From contig JAIYDL010000016.1 of assembly GCA_027487515.1 (NCBI GenBank), positions 186,001 to 250,000 on the forward strand: 64,000 nt of DNA, in the 5' to 3' direction. Positions 46,337 to 55,432 of this stretch are shown piece after piece (within the stretch, counting starts at the first letter, position 1; the number at the start of each line of letters is the position of its first letter). The notes beneath the pieces were generated by a model. The model did not search any database. It saw nothing but the letters and a program-made list of their open reading frames with translations, and was not told where the DNA came from. Source of the DNA: Pseudomonadota bacterium. Lineage in GTDB: Bacteria; Bdellovibrionota; Bacteriovoracia; Bacteriovoracales; Bacteriovoracaceae. The translations under genes were made by a program, and so were the position numbers.

Positions 46337-47740
46337 TCAAGGGTGTGGGTAAAACTCTTGCCAGAAGGCTTGGTGGTATTCGTAGAAGACCGCGACTTTG
46401 TCCGGATCCTCGAAGATCTTGGCGAGTTTTTCTTTGAACTCAAGCTCCAGGGCCTTCATTTGAGCGATCTTCGGGGCGGGGTTCCTCGGATCTACGGAAG
46501 CCTTAAGCTTTTCGAGATCGTTGAGCAAGTGGGCTTCGAGAGCGACGTACCGGATGATCGTGGTGTCTTTGACGTCAAGCCTTTGGATGAAGAATTCATT
46601 GAGGTCAACGATCCATTTGTCCTGAAATTCTTTGCCGCGAAATCTTGGAAGGAAGTCGGTGGTGAAAAGGACGTTCTCATGGAAGCTCTTCTTGAGCTCG
46701 GCGGTTGTGGCCGGAGCATAAGTGACGCGCTTCCGAGTCATTGTGATTTTCTTGCGAGCAAATTCTTCTGCACTCTGGTAGCGCTTCTTCGAGAAGAGTT
46801 CGGTTAAAGATGTGCGACCTTTGACGACGAGGTCGGGGCGAAGGATGACAGCGAGGGTCAGAAATCCCGCTACTATTCCCACGAGGTTCAGTGCGCGGTA
46901 GAGTCGCTGCTTCCGGCGGTTCTTTTTCTCGAGCTGAAGGTGTCGGGCCTTGAGCTTTCCAGATTCTTCGCTGTCATTTCCGGTTAGCTCGTCGTGGAAA
47001 AGTTTCAGGGCCTCGCCCCGAAACTCCTCGGCGTAGTTGGTGTCGATGAAGCGACCGTGATTGACAAGGAGTTGTCGCTGGACCAGGGCGGCCAATCGCG
47101 CCGCGATGTCAGCCGCGTTCGTCGACGAGAATAGGGCTCCTTCCGATGACGCAATTGGAGCTGTTTGGAGTTCCTGTGCTTCTATCTTGGTGCGATCTCT
47201 CCGGAGCTCTTCCAAGGCCTTCCGCTCTTCTGCAAGAGACTTCGTGAGTCGCTCGCGGCAGGCCTCGTATTCTTCCTGCATGATCTCGAGAGCAGAGGGG
47301 CCTTCGACAGCGCTTACGAGTGATAGATCCGTGCGCTGTCTTTCTTCTTGAATCACGGGATCTGTAACGAGACTGATCGAGGCCCCGTTTCCGACGAGGA
47401 TCTCGGAGACGACTTGCTGCGCCTCGCTCACAACCACGCCCACCGTGAGCGCGTGAGTCGTTCCAAAGCTCAGGCGGTCGGCGGAAGTCATCCGGGCCCG
47501 CTTCCCTCGGGTGAGCCGTCTTCCATTGAGATAGGTGCCAGTGCGACTGGAGAGATCTTCCACCCAGAACTCCCCGCCCGTGAAGGTTATCCGGGTTTGC
47601 TTCTCGGCCACTGTGTCACTGCCAAGGTCAACATCGGAGTGGATACCATAACCAAGGATGAACGTAGATTTCGCTACCGGCACTAGCCGTTCCCCCTGAG
47701 GTCCATCAATTCTAACGATGATCGTATCGGTTCCGTTCAT
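46337..47740 (-). CDS. FHA-domain protein with one transmembrane segment
   Basis: 467 residues. The N-terminal FHA domain (about residues 1-100) carries the phosphothreonine-pocket motifs ILGYGIHSDVDLG and LSSRTGTYLNGRRL. A charged helical middle part follows (EEYEACRERLTKSLAEERKA). One membrane helix is at about 295-315 (LVGIVAGFLTLAVILRPDLV). The last about 150 residues would be periplasmic and helical (RFRGKEFQDKWIVDLNEFFI). The protein is thus a possible phospho-signal receptor at the inner membrane. Last gene of the tight operon with the MotA/TolQ-like and MotB-like genes, three bases after the channel gene stop. Confidence 0.9.
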   Translation of the reverse strand: MNGTDTIIVRIDGPQGERLVPVAKSTFILGYGIHSDVDLGSDTVAEKQTRITFTGGEFWVEDLSSRTGTYLNGRRLTRGKRARMTSADRLSFGTTHALTVGVVVSEAQQVVSEILVGNGASISLVTDPVIQEERQRTDLSLVSAVEGPSALEIMQEEYEACRERLTKSLAEERKALEELRRDRTKIEAQELQTAPIASSEGALFSSTNAADIAARLAALVQRQLLVNHGRFIDTNYAEEFRGEALKLFHDELTGNDSEESGKLKARHLQLEKKNRRKQRLYRALNLVGIVAGFLTLAVILRPDLVVKGRTSLTELFSKKRYQSAEEFARKKITMTRKRVTYAPATTAELKKSFHENVLFTTDFLPRFRGKEFQDKWIVDLNEFFIQRLDVKDTTIIRYVALEAHLLNDLEKLKASVDPRNPAPKIAQMKALELEFKEKLAKIFEDPDKVAVFYEYHQAFWQEFYPHP

Positions 47741-47743
47741 GTG

Positions 47744-48733
47744 CTATGCCGCCCGTTCTTTCTCCGAATTAGACTTAACGATCTTCCGAAGATTCTTATC
47801 CTCGGTGTCGGCCATTTCTTCGATGTAGTACTTCGACTGACGGTGCTCCTGGTCCACGGATTCTTCTGCGAGCGCCTCGATCGGATCTTTGTGTTCGTCG
47901 AAGTCCTTGATGTCCTGGGGCATGAGATTATCCGAGCAGGTCGCCCAGAGTTTTTCTAGCGAGTGGCAGAAGCGCTCAACTGAATCAACGAAGACCCTGT
48001 TCGGATTCATCAGAGCGTTCATCACGGTCATGGTGACGTTCAGCACGATCCCGAAGATCGAGGTGATCATCGAGTACGACATCTTCACTAAGAACTGATC
48101 CATGACGAGCTTCGATTTCTCGACGTCCGCGAGGTCCATCGCACCCAACTCGGGGAGGGCCGCCATGATCCCCAGGAAGGTTCCGAAGATCCCAGCGACG
48201 ATGAAGATCCCTGGGAGGATGTTGATGATGTCATTACAAGTTCCTACTGGGAGGTAGCCGAAGACGGCGTTGAACTGGGGGTTCTTTTCAAAGATCTGAG
48301 TGGTGGTTCCGAAGGTGTCCGGTTTCCCGTTCTTGTAGTCGAAGTACTCCACGTGCTTCAGGGTATCTTTGACGAGCCGAGCGCACCCCGCCTGGACCAA
48401 AAGGATCCGATCCGATTTGTCCATGATGAGGTCCGGGTTCCGGCGCTTCAGGAGCGAGCGCATGATGAAGAGCTCGTAGTAGGTCTTTTCGAGGAGCATC
48501 TTCGTCGTGACATAGAAGGAAGTGTACTTCGCTGGATTCTTCTTCGTCTTTTTCAGATAGTCTTGAGTCCGTTTCTCAAAGCCTCTGGCGAACCAGGCCT
48601 CGCGCTTCACCGTCGCCCAGATGAGGAAACGCAGGATCACTGCCCCAGTGAACGAAAGCGCCATCAGCGGCATGAGCAGATCCGTCGCCACATTCATTAG
48701 CCCGGTGAGCATCCCAGAGATCAGATCGTTCAC
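47744..48733 (-). CDS. MotA/TolQ/ExbB-like proton-channel protein
   Basis: 329 residues. A first membrane helix (LLMPLMALSFTGAVILRFLI), a cytoplasmic loop of about 130 residues, then two helices (DIINILPGIFIVAGIFGTFL and SMITSIFGIVLNVTMTVMNA) in the TolQ/ExbB/MotA pattern, where the second-helix GIFGTFLGIM equals the usual LLGLLGTVxGM. A charged cytoplasmic tail follows. The GTG start with AGGAG in front overlaps the MotB-like gene. Together with that partner it should form a 5:2-type stator driven by ion flow. Not flagellar MotA, because length and loop differ. Confidence 0.85.
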   Translation of the reverse strand: MNDLISGMLTGLMNVATDLLMPLMALSFTGAVILRFLIWATVKREAWFARGFEKRTQDYLKKTKKNPAKYTSFYVTTKMLLEKTYYELFIMRSLLKRRNPDLIMDKSDRILLVQAGCARLVKDTLKHVEYFDYKNGKPDTFGTTTQIFEKNPQFNAVFGYLPVGTCNDIINILPGIFIVAGIFGTFLGIMAALPELGAMDLADVEKSKLVMDQFLVKMSYSMITSIFGIVLNVTMTVMNALMNPNRVFVDSVERFCHSLEKLWATCSDNLMPQDIKDFDEHKDPIEALAEESVDQEHRQSKYYIEEMADTEDKNLRKIVKSNSEKERAA

Positions 48734-50637
48734 AGCGAACTCCTTATGACATTCTTTTCGTCGAGGTTAAACTTGATGATAACTTTCTGTGCCTGCTTAC
48801 AGTCCACCACCTGGCAAAACTTGCTCTGCGGCATGCCGGGCATGACACCGGCGGGGGCCCGGGCCTCACTGAAGAAGCTTCGGCCTGAGACCTTGACCTT
48901 GGCCAGGAGGTCCTTTTGGTGCTTGTACTGGATGGTCTTCGTGTCAAAGATGTAGTCGTAGATCGACCGTGCCCGGCGGAAGCTCAGGTCGAGGTTGTAC
49001 TTCGCCGCACTCTGGTCTTGGGCGTCGAGGCTGTTGGGGTCAACGTACTTATTCCGGTAGGTCGGTGAGGCGAAGCCGACGATCTCCACGGAAGATATCT
49101 TCTGGGCGATCTCGGGATCTTTGAGGAGGGACTCGGAGTATTTGGGGATGAACTTTTGAAGCACTTCTTTCATGCCGGGCTTTAGGTCGGCGGAGCCTTT
49201 ATCAAAGAAATCCTTCCCGAAGGAGATGATGACGTCTCCGGTCTCCCGGTCCACGCTGGCCTCGACGCCGGCACTCTTAAGCGCCGTACTTATGTCTCGC
49301 GAGAGTTTGACTCTTGCCTGGGCTTTGGTTTGGGCATCGGTGAGGTTCTCTTTGAGCTTGGCAATCTCATCGGCGTGGGCCGCCTCTCTGAGTTTCATCT
49401 TCTGATTGTAATCGACGAGCTGGCGCGCCTTTTCCTCTGCGGTCATGGTGGCGGTTCGAAGCTTCTCCTGAAGCTCGGCCTTCTCTTTGGCATTCGTTAA
49501 ATCATGAGTCCTTTGGATCTCGCGGATCTGATTCTTATAGTCGCTCTCGGTGTCCGCGAGTTTTCTCACCAGTTTCTCGTTTTTGCGCACCGTTTCGATC
49601 TCTCGGTTCTTGGTCTCTGCCAACGCGGCTTGGAGCTCGTAGACTCGGCGTTGGACCTCTTTTTCTTTCTCTTTCAAGCGCTGGTTGAACTCCGTCAGTT
49701 GACGTTCCTTTTCTTTGGCACTCAGGTTCGCTGCGTGGAAGCTTTTCTCGAGCGCTACCTTTTCTTCGGCGATCCTTTCGGCGTGTTCTTTTCGCACGGC
49801 CCGGATCTGTTGTTCGTACTCCTGGACTGTGAGCTGGAGCTTCTCACTCGTAGAAGCGAGGTCGCGCTTGAGCTGATTCTTCTCTTGCTCCACGATCGTA
49901 ACGCGGCCGCGAGTTTCTAGGAGCTCGTCCGAAATGGCCTTGGCCATGGCCTCCGCCAGACGGTTCTTCTCACTCAGCTGCTGGATCTGCGCCTGGCCCT
50001 GAGCGCGGAGCTTCGCGATTTCTTCGTTTGCCTGTTCTCGGCCTAAGGCCGAGGTGCGCTGGGCTTCTGAAAGCTCCGCGATCTTCCGCTCCAGGTCACT
50101 TTGGATTTGATTGATCGCCGCATTGTTCGCGGTGATCTCGGTCTCATGCTTCTTGAGCTCACTGTTTTTCTTTTCGATGATCTCCTCACGGACCTGCAGC
50201 TTATTCTTGGCAAGAACATTCGCGTCGATGATGTTCTTCACGAGCTGCTGGTAGCTATTGAGGGCCACTTCCTTCTGTTCTCTTTCCAGCGCTTCTTGGC
50301 GGAGTTTTAGTTTCTCCGTTTTTGCGTTTTCCTCGAGGAGCGAGAGCTTCCCCATCAGGTCTTCGTAGACTTTTTGTTCTTCCACAGACTCCTGCTTCAG
50401 GGCCTGATCTTTCAGCGTATTGTAGGCGTTGATCTGGGCCCGGAGTTCTTGGTTCTCTCGGCCGAGCTTCTTCTTTTCTATCTTTTCGTGGATCGAACTC
50501 GTACCCGTCCGGAGCGATGCCACCACGTACATCATCAGGAAGACGAACGAGAGGACCATGAAAAGATCGGAGTAAGAGCCCCAGGAATCAGAGGCGCTGA
50601 CTTCTTCCTTCAATTTGTCGTACTTAAATCCCTTCAT
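48730..50637 (-). CDS. MotB-like protein with giant coiled coil and OmpA domain
   Basis: 635 residues from the ATG at 50637 (AGGG five bases upstream; an ATG at 50661 has none). N-terminal membrane helix SYSDLFMVLSFVFLMMYVVA, where the Asp (residue 24) sits where MotB has its proton-carrying Asp. Residues about 50-440 are one long heptad-rich coiled coil full of Glu, Lys and Gln, with tandem EIAKLRAQGQ/EEKARQL-like segments. The C-terminal about 170 residues are an OmpA/MotB peptidoglycan-binding domain (SVEIVGFASPTYRNKYVD, LDLSFRRARSIYDYIFDT). Flagellar MotB has about 300 residues, so the coil is a major insertion. First gene of the operon. Confidence 0.9.
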   Translation of the reverse strand: MKGFKYDKLKEEVSASDSWGSYSDLFMVLSFVFLMMYVVASLRTGTSSIHEKIEKKKLGRENQELRAQINAYNTLKDQALKQESVEEQKVYEDLMGKLSLLEENAKTEKLKLRQEALEREQKEVALNSYQQLVKNIIDANVLAKNKLQVREEIIEKKNSELKKHETEITANNAAINQIQSDLERKIAELSEAQRTSALGREQANEEIAKLRAQGQAQIQQLSEKNRLAEAMAKAISDELLETRGRVTIVEQEKNQLKRDLASTSEKLQLTVQEYEQQIRAVRKEHAERIAEEKVALEKSFHAANLSAKEKERQLTEFNQRLKEKEKEVQRRVYELQAALAETKNREIETVRKNEKLVRKLADTESDYKNQIREIQRTHDLTNAKEKAELQEKLRTATMTAEEKARQLVDYNQKMKLREAAHADEIAKLKENLTDAQTKAQARVKLSRDISTALKSAGVEASVDRETGDVIISFGKDFFDKGSADLKPGMKEVLQKFIPKYSESLLKDPEIAQKISSVEIVGFASPTYRNKYVDPNSLDAQDQSAAKYNLDLSFRRARSIYDYIFDTKTIQYKHQKDLLAKVKVSGRSFFSEARAPAGVMPGMPQSKFCQVVDCKQAQKVIIKFNLDEKNVIRSSL

Positions 50638-50762
50638 AAGGCCCTGATCGGCGGAACACATCAAAAAGTGAAAGGATCATGAAATGGAAAAGGCTGACTA
50701 AAACTCTCGGGAAAGTACGCTTAGTACTTCACCTTCATAGTCGGCAGGGGTAATATCTTCAC

Positions 50763-51758
50763 ATGAAAAAGACCATTTTAAGCGGAAGCACCGTAACGGG
50801 TGATCTCACCATCGGCAACTACATCGGGGCGATCAACAACTGGAAAAAGCTTCAGGAAGACTATGACTGTCTTTATTTCTTGGCGGACCTTCACGCACTG
50901 ACGGTGTTCCAAGACCCTCAAGTTCTGCGTGACCGGACCTACAGTTTCTTCGCACAGTACTTGGCACTTGGCCTCGATCCCGAGAAAAACATTATTTTCG
51001 CCCAGTCTCACGTCCATGAACACGCCGAGCTCATGTGGATCCTGACTTGCCTTACCCCCATGGGGTTCCTCAACCGGATGACGCAGTTTAAAGAGAAGGC
51101 GGAGAAACATGTGAAGAATGTGAACTCCGGCTTGTTTACCTACCCCGTCCTCATGGCGGCGGATATCTTGCTTTACCAGGCCGACTTGGTGCCGGTTGGT
51201 GAAGATCAGCGGCAGCACCTCGAACTGACTCGCGACATCGTCGGTTTCTTCGAGCATCGCTACGGCGCGGGAGTTTTTAAGCTTCCGGATGCCCACGTTG
51301 GGAAACAGGGGGCCCGGGTCATGTCTCTCCAAGACCCCGAGAAGAAAATGTCCAAGTCCGATGACAACGACAAGAACTTCGTTTCCATCATCGACGATGC
51401 AAAAAAAATAGAGAAAAAGATTAAGTCCGCCACCACGGACTCTGGTTCGGAGATCACCTTTGACCTCGAGAACAAACCGGGACTCTCAAACCTCATGACG
51501 ATCTACTCTGTGTTCAGCGGGAAAAGCATTCAAGCCCTAGAGGCGGAGTATGCTGGGAAGATGTATGGCCATTTAAAAGTCGATCTCGCCGACCTCGTGG
51601 TGGAGCATCTCCGACCTGTCCGGGAGCGGTATGTGGAGCTCATGAAGAACCGGGACTACTTAGATGAGTTACTTAAGAAAGGGGCCGCTCGTGCTCAGGT
51701 CCGTGCGCGAGGCACTCTCGATCAGGTTTACAAGACCGTTGGTCTCGTTCGATCCTAG
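50763..51758 (+). CDS. trpS: tryptophanyl-tRNA synthetase
   Basis: Charges tRNA-Trp; class Ic, 331 residues, normal for bacterial TrpS. The HIGH-like motif is LTIGNYIGAINNW, the KMSKS motif is PEKKMSKSDDND, and the ATP/tryptophan site PVGEDQRQHLELTRDI is conserved. The C-terminal anticodon-binding helices end in DQVYKTVGLVRS. Only a weak Shine-Dalgarno sequence is visible. Divergent from the stator operon. Confidence 0.97.
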   Translation: MKKTILSGSTVTGDLTIGNYIGAINNWKKLQEDYDCLYFLADLHALTVFQDPQVLRDRTYSFFAQYLALGLDPEKNIIFAQSHVHEHAELMWILTCLTPMGFLNRMTQFKEKAEKHVKNVNSGLFTYPVLMAADILLYQADLVPVGEDQRQHLELTRDIVGFFEHRYGAGVFKLPDAHVGKQGARVMSLQDPEKKMSKSDDNDKNFVSIIDDAKKIEKKIKSATTDSGSEITFDLENKPGLSNLMTIYSVFSGKSIQALEAEYAGKMYGHLKVDLADLVVEHLRPVRERYVELMKNRDYLDELLKKGAARAQVRARGTLDQVYKTVGLVRS

Positions 51759-51769
51759 TCGGATCCCGA

Positions 51770-52156
51770 TCAACTGATGAAGCGGGAGCGCTCCTCTGGA
51801 GTCGGAAGCCGACAGGAGTCTTTTTTGCCAAACAGACGGTAACGATTTTCGGCCACGAGGTCGTAGGCACCGTCTCGCAGGTTCCTTGGCAGTATGGCCG
51901 CCGCCGCAGCGATGCTCCAGAATCCGCCCAGGTCCCGGAGGACCTCTAAGACGGCGTCTGAGCGGACGTAGATCTGAGCGTCTTTTTGATACACAATTGT
52001 TTTAAGTTCTCGAGTCAAGGCTTCTGGAAGTTGAGTTCTAGCAAAGTCGCTCTGGAGTGCAGAGAATTTGAACTCGTGCTTCCGATCGATCTTGAGCACA
52101 AGATCCACAAAACCGTTACAGAGCCCGCAGACACCGTCGAAGTAAATGATACGCAT
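51770..52156 (-). CDS. DCC-family (DUF393) thiol-disulfide oxidoreductase
   Basis: 128 residues from the ATG at 52156, which has AGGAG six bases upstream; an ATG five codons earlier is in frame but would include that site. The start MRIIYFDGVCGLCNGFVDLV contains DGxCxxC, the defining active site of the YuxK/DCC family (a thioredoxin-like fold). FSALQSDFARTQL and YDLVAENRYRLFGKKDSC are typical later motifs. Small cytoplasmic protein of poorly known role. Convergent with trpS (11-bp gap). Confidence 0.92.
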   Translation of the reverse strand: MRIIYFDGVCGLCNGFVDLVLKIDRKHEFKFSALQSDFARTQLPEALTRELKTIVYQKDAQIYVRSDAVLEVLRDLGGFWSIAAAAAILPRNLRDGAYDLVAENRYRLFGKKDSCRLPTPEERSRFIS

Positions 52157-52340
52157 AACTTCTCCTCTCATAGTCTATGATAGCCGATTCTGAGCCGATC
52201 TGGTGAGGTCGGTCTAGTCAACCCCTCTGTCCTTCATGGTAACTCATTTCGTCCTCTTCAACTCTTCCCCTCACGGGCCATGGAAAAGGGTTCACGAACC
52301 TTTAAGACCCGACTAGAATGATTCTGGTAAAGGAGGACTC

Positions 52341-53564
52341 ATGTCCCGTATAACGATTTCCCCGGAGCAGCAGCTAAGAGAACTCAAAAGAGGGGTGTTT
52401 GAAATCCTCCCCGAGGAAGAGCTTCTTAAAAAGCTGACTAAGTCTTTCGAGAAGCAAAAACCTCTGGTGGTTAAGTTCGGTGCGGACCCGTCCCGCCCTG
52501 ATATTCATCTGGGGCATACCGTCGTGCTGCAAAAGCTTAGGTTACTCCAGGATTTCGGACACGAGATCTACTTTTTGATCGGGGACTACACGGCGCAAAT
52601 TGGAGATCCGACGGGGAAGAATAAGACTCGACCGATCCTGACAGCTGAAGAGGTGATGCAAAACGCTCAGACATATAAAGAACAGGTCGGCAAAGTTCTG
52701 GATATGTCGAAGACCCATGTGGTCTTTAATAAGGACTGGCTTGGACGGTTTTCAGGCTTAGATCTCATTCAGCTCATGGCGAAGGCCACCGTCGGAGCGA
52801 TTCTTCAGCGGGACGATTTTAACAAGCGCTATACGAACTCCGAAGCGATTTATCTCCACGAGTTCGTCTACCCGATCCTCCAGGGCTACGACTCGGTTTT
52901 CCTTAAGGCCGACCTCGAACTCGGAGGAACAGATCAGACCTTCAACCTCATGATGGGGCGTCACCTCCAGCACGCCTACGAACAAGAAGCCCAGTGCATT
53001 CTGACGATGCCCTTGATCGAAGGGACGGACGGGGTCCATAAGATGTCGAAGTCGATGGACAACTACATCGCCCTCACAGATACGCCGACGAACATGTTCG
53101 GCAAACTCATGTCTATTTCTGATGAGCTCATGAAGAAGTACTATCTCCTTCTGTCCCGGAGGCCCGCGCAGGAAGTCGACGCTCTCATCGCAGGCATCAC
53201 CGACGAAACGCTCCACCCGATGGAGGCCAAGAAAACTCTGGCCGCAGAAATCACTGGGTACTACCACGGTGAAGCCGCAGGTCGCGAAGAGCGAGAGAAG
53301 TTCGAAGCACGGTTCTCGAAGAAGCAGATCCCCGACGATATCCAAACGATCATCAAGGCCCCGGGCCCGGTTCCGCTCCTCGATTTATTCCTTGAACTCC
53401 AGCTCATCAAGTCGAAGTCAGAGGGGCGTCGGCTCCTCCAACAGAACGCTGTGAAGGCCAACTTCGAAGGTCACACGGATGAAATCCTCACCTTAGCGGC
53501 GGGACAAGAAGTGATCCTTAAAATTGGAAAGCTCAGGATGTTAAAACTGGTCGGGGAGGGCTAG
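52341..53564 (+). CDS. tyrS: tyrosyl-tRNA synthetase
   Basis: Charges tRNA-Tyr; class Ic, 407 residues. HIGH motif in DPSRPDIHLGHTVVLQKL, KMSKS motif in VHKMSKSMDNYIAL. VKFGADPSRP at the substrate site and LELGGTDQTFNLMMGRHL are of the TyrS type 2 (TyrZ-like) subgroup. A C-terminal S4 RNA-binding domain is present (SKSEGRRLLQQNAVKANFEG). AGGAGG lies upstream of the ATG. The end overlaps the convergent deoC by 4 bp. Confidence 0.97.
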   Translation: MSRITISPEQQLRELKRGVFEILPEEELLKKLTKSFEKQKPLVVKFGADPSRPDIHLGHTVVLQKLRLLQDFGHEIYFLIGDYTAQIGDPTGKNKTRPILTAEEVMQNAQTYKEQVGKVLDMSKTHVVFNKDWLGRFSGLDLIQLMAKATVGAILQRDDFNKRYTNSEAIYLHEFVYPILQGYDSVFLKADLELGGTDQTFNLMMGRHLQHAYEQEAQCILTMPLIEGTDGVHKMSKSMDNYIALTDTPTNMFGKLMSISDELMKKYYLLLSRRPAQEVDALIAGITDETLHPMEAKKTLAAEITGYYHGEAAGREEREKFEARFSKKQIPDDIQTIIKAPGPVPLLDLFLELQLIKSKSEGRRLLQQNAVKANFEGHTDEILTLAAGQEVILKIGKLRMLKLVGEG

Positions 53565-54226
53565 TAGCTCGCCGACCCCGAGAGGCCTCGCATGATGGCG
53601 ACTCCGGCACTTGTGCCCAATCTTGTGGCGCCGGCGTCGAGCATGCGTTTCGCGGTCTCGAGGTCTCGGATCCCACCGCTGGCCTTCACGCCCAGAGTGC
53701 CGACGATGGAGCGCATGAGGCGCACATCTTCTACCGTTGCTCCGGCACTAGAAAAGCCCGTGGATGTCTTAACGTAATCGACTCCGGCCTTGACCGCCGT
53801 CTCGCTTGCCCGTCGTTTCTCCTCGTCCGTGAGAAGACACGTCTCGAGGATGACTTTTAAGAGCGCGCCCTGTTGATGGGTGACCTGGGCGAGAGAGGCC
53901 ATGTCGTCGAGCACGTACTGCCAGTCGCCGGACTTGAGTGCCGAAAGGTTCATCACCATATCGATCTCCCGGGCACCGTCGGCGACGGCCTTCATCGCTT
54001 CGAAGCGCTTCGCTTCCATCGTGGATGCTCCGAGGGGAAAGCCGACGACGGTGCAGACCTTGACGGACGACCCGACGAGGAGTGCCGACGCCTTTTTGAC
54101 GTAATAGGAGTTCACGCAGACGGAGAAAAAATCATACTCCCGGGCCTCCGCACAGAGTGTTTCAATTTGCGTCAGCGTTGTTTCTGGCCTGAGGGCCGTG
54201 TGGTCTATGGTTTTGTTGAGGATCAT
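53561..54226 (-). CDS. deoC: deoxyribose-phosphate aldolase DeoC
   Basis: 221 residues. Cleaves 2-deoxyribose-5-phosphate to glyceraldehyde-3-phosphate and acetaldehyde in deoxynucleoside breakdown. The Schiff-base lysine is in VDYVKTSTGFSSAGA and the second lysine in VKASGGIRDLE. VCTVVGFPLGASTMEAK and EIDMVMNLSALKSG are family motifs; the N-terminus is IDHTALRPETT. Its start overlaps the end of the GST-like gene (ATGA), an unusual partner. Confidence 0.96.
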   Translation of the reverse strand: MILNKTIDHTALRPETTLTQIETLCAEAREYDFFSVCVNSYYVKKASALLVGSSVKVCTVVGFPLGASTMEAKRFEAMKAVADGAREIDMVMNLSALKSGDWQYVLDDMASLAQVTHQQGALLKVILETCLLTDEEKRRASETAVKAGVDYVKTSTGFSSAGATVEDVRLMRSIVGTLGVKASGGIRDLETAKRMLDAGATRLGTSAGVAIMRGLSGSASY

Positions 54227-54810
54227 CTTAGGCCTTCTGGGATTTGGGTGGCACGGACAATGGGGCGCTCACGATGGGTGAGGAGGAAATCTTTTAAAGC
54301 GGGTCTCTCGGTGAGGGAGATGACGTCACGGAACAGGGCCCAGTCGAGGAAACTGTACAGGGACATGGTCACGAAGTTCCAGTCGCGGAAGTCGTCTTTG
54401 GTTGCGTAGGGGGTGAGGAAGTCGAGGACTGAGTCGATGCGGTCGCGATGGCGTTTCACGATCATGAGCGGGGCCGTGATGTCGATGCCTGACCGTTTCA
54501 TGAGGAGGAGGGCCACCCCGGAGTTGAGGGCGCCGTCGATCGCTGTCAAAAGATTCTCTTGCTCCCAGGTGAGGCGGGGCAAGCCGTGCTTCTCCGAGAG
54601 GTAGCTGAAAATGACCCGCGAATCCCAGATGGTCCTGTCCCCGTCGATCAAGATCGGAATCTGCCGGACCGGGGTGAGCCGCGAGAGCTCAAGGTGCCCG
54701 TCAGTCTCGTAGATGTTAAGCTCACGAAATTCGAAGGGAATAGACTCCATTAACATCCGGATCCGGCGGACGAAGGGTGAAGGGACCGATCCAACGAGGC
54801 TGTAGCTCAT
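54223..54810 (-). CDS. glutathione S-transferase family protein
   Basis: 195 residues. The thioredoxin-like N-terminal domain shows MSYSLVGSVPSPFVRRIRML, the cis-Pro site TPVRQIPILIDGDRTIWDSR, and VIFSYLSEKHGLP. The helical C-terminal domain has ENLLTAIDGALNSGVALLLM. SPFVRR is typical of bacterial maleylacetoacetate isomerase/stringent-starvation-like members with a Ser active site. A detoxification or isomerase role is expected; the substrate is unknown. It is coupled to deoC by a 4-bp overlap. Confidence 0.9.
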   Translation of the reverse strand: MSYSLVGSVPSPFVRRIRMLMESIPFEFRELNIYETDGHLELSRLTPVRQIPILIDGDRTIWDSRVIFSYLSEKHGLPRLTWEQENLLTAIDGALNSGVALLLMKRSGIDITAPLMIVKRHRDRIDSVLDFLTPYATKDDFRDWNFVTMSLYSFLDWALFRDVISLTERPALKDFLLTHRERPIVRATQIPEGLR

Positions 54811-55021
54811 GAGAAGAACTCCGTTTTGCTTGATTCTAAATTTTCAATTAGGGGATGGCAAAAAGTGTTTCTCGTTTTCTGTCCCTTCGAGCTAGTACTC
54901 GCAAAGATTCAAAAAGTTCAAGGATCCCACTCCTAACACCGAGACATAAACGAATGTTATGGAAATTCGTCGTTCCATTTAGGTTGGTAACTAGAATACC
55001 CCGAATAGAAGAGGAAGATGT

Positions 55022-55432
55022 ATGGCCTTCAAATTCCACTTTCTGTTTTTTATTCTGACAAATATTGTCATGAACCTTGTTTACGCAGAAGGCCCGCAAT
55101 ACGGCAGCTTATGCAGAACAATGTATGAGACTTGCTTAACTTCTCCTGCGCCCGTAGGAAATGGCTGCATTTGTCTCCGGAATCAAAGAGGTGACTTTAA
55201 CCGTGGCCGGATCACGACAGAGACCCCCCTCGGCTTATCAGTTGATCGGTACAACAGCCCAGTGTGCATGGTCATCCATGGGATTTGCATGGCCGATTCT
55301 ACCTGCCTGTGCCCCGGCCATGGAGTCGATCTTCGGATCAATCAAAGCGATCGGAGCTTAGTTCCGAAGGCAGATGACCCCGCCGACTCACCTTCTGCGG
55401 GCCCTCGTCGTGCGAGCGCGGTTGAACAGTAG
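55022..55432 (+). CDS. small secreted cysteine-rich protein
   Basis: 136 residues with a signal peptide (FHFLFFILTNIVMNLVYAEG). The mature part has eight cysteines, including CIC and CLC pairs (SLCRTMYETCLTS, NGCICLRNQRG, CMVIHGICMADSTCLCPGHG), suggesting disulfide bonds or a metal site. The tail after the last Cys is polar and ends near PRRASAVEQ. GAGGAAG precedes the ATG. Not recognised as a family. No partner gene is adjacent. Secretion is well supported; the role is unknown. Confidence 0.65.
   Translation: MAFKFHFLFFILTNIVMNLVYAEGPQYGSLCRTMYETCLTSPAPVGNGCICLRNQRGDFNRGRITTETPLGLSVDRYNSPVCMVIHGICMADSTCLCPGHGVDLRINQSDRSLVPKADDPADSPSAGPRRASAVEQ

Noticed and set aside
46337..50637. Zorya defence system
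   Set aside because: Only MotA/MotB-like proteins are shared. ZorC, ZorD and ZorE are absent, the coiled coil is on the B subunit, and an FHA protein is present instead.
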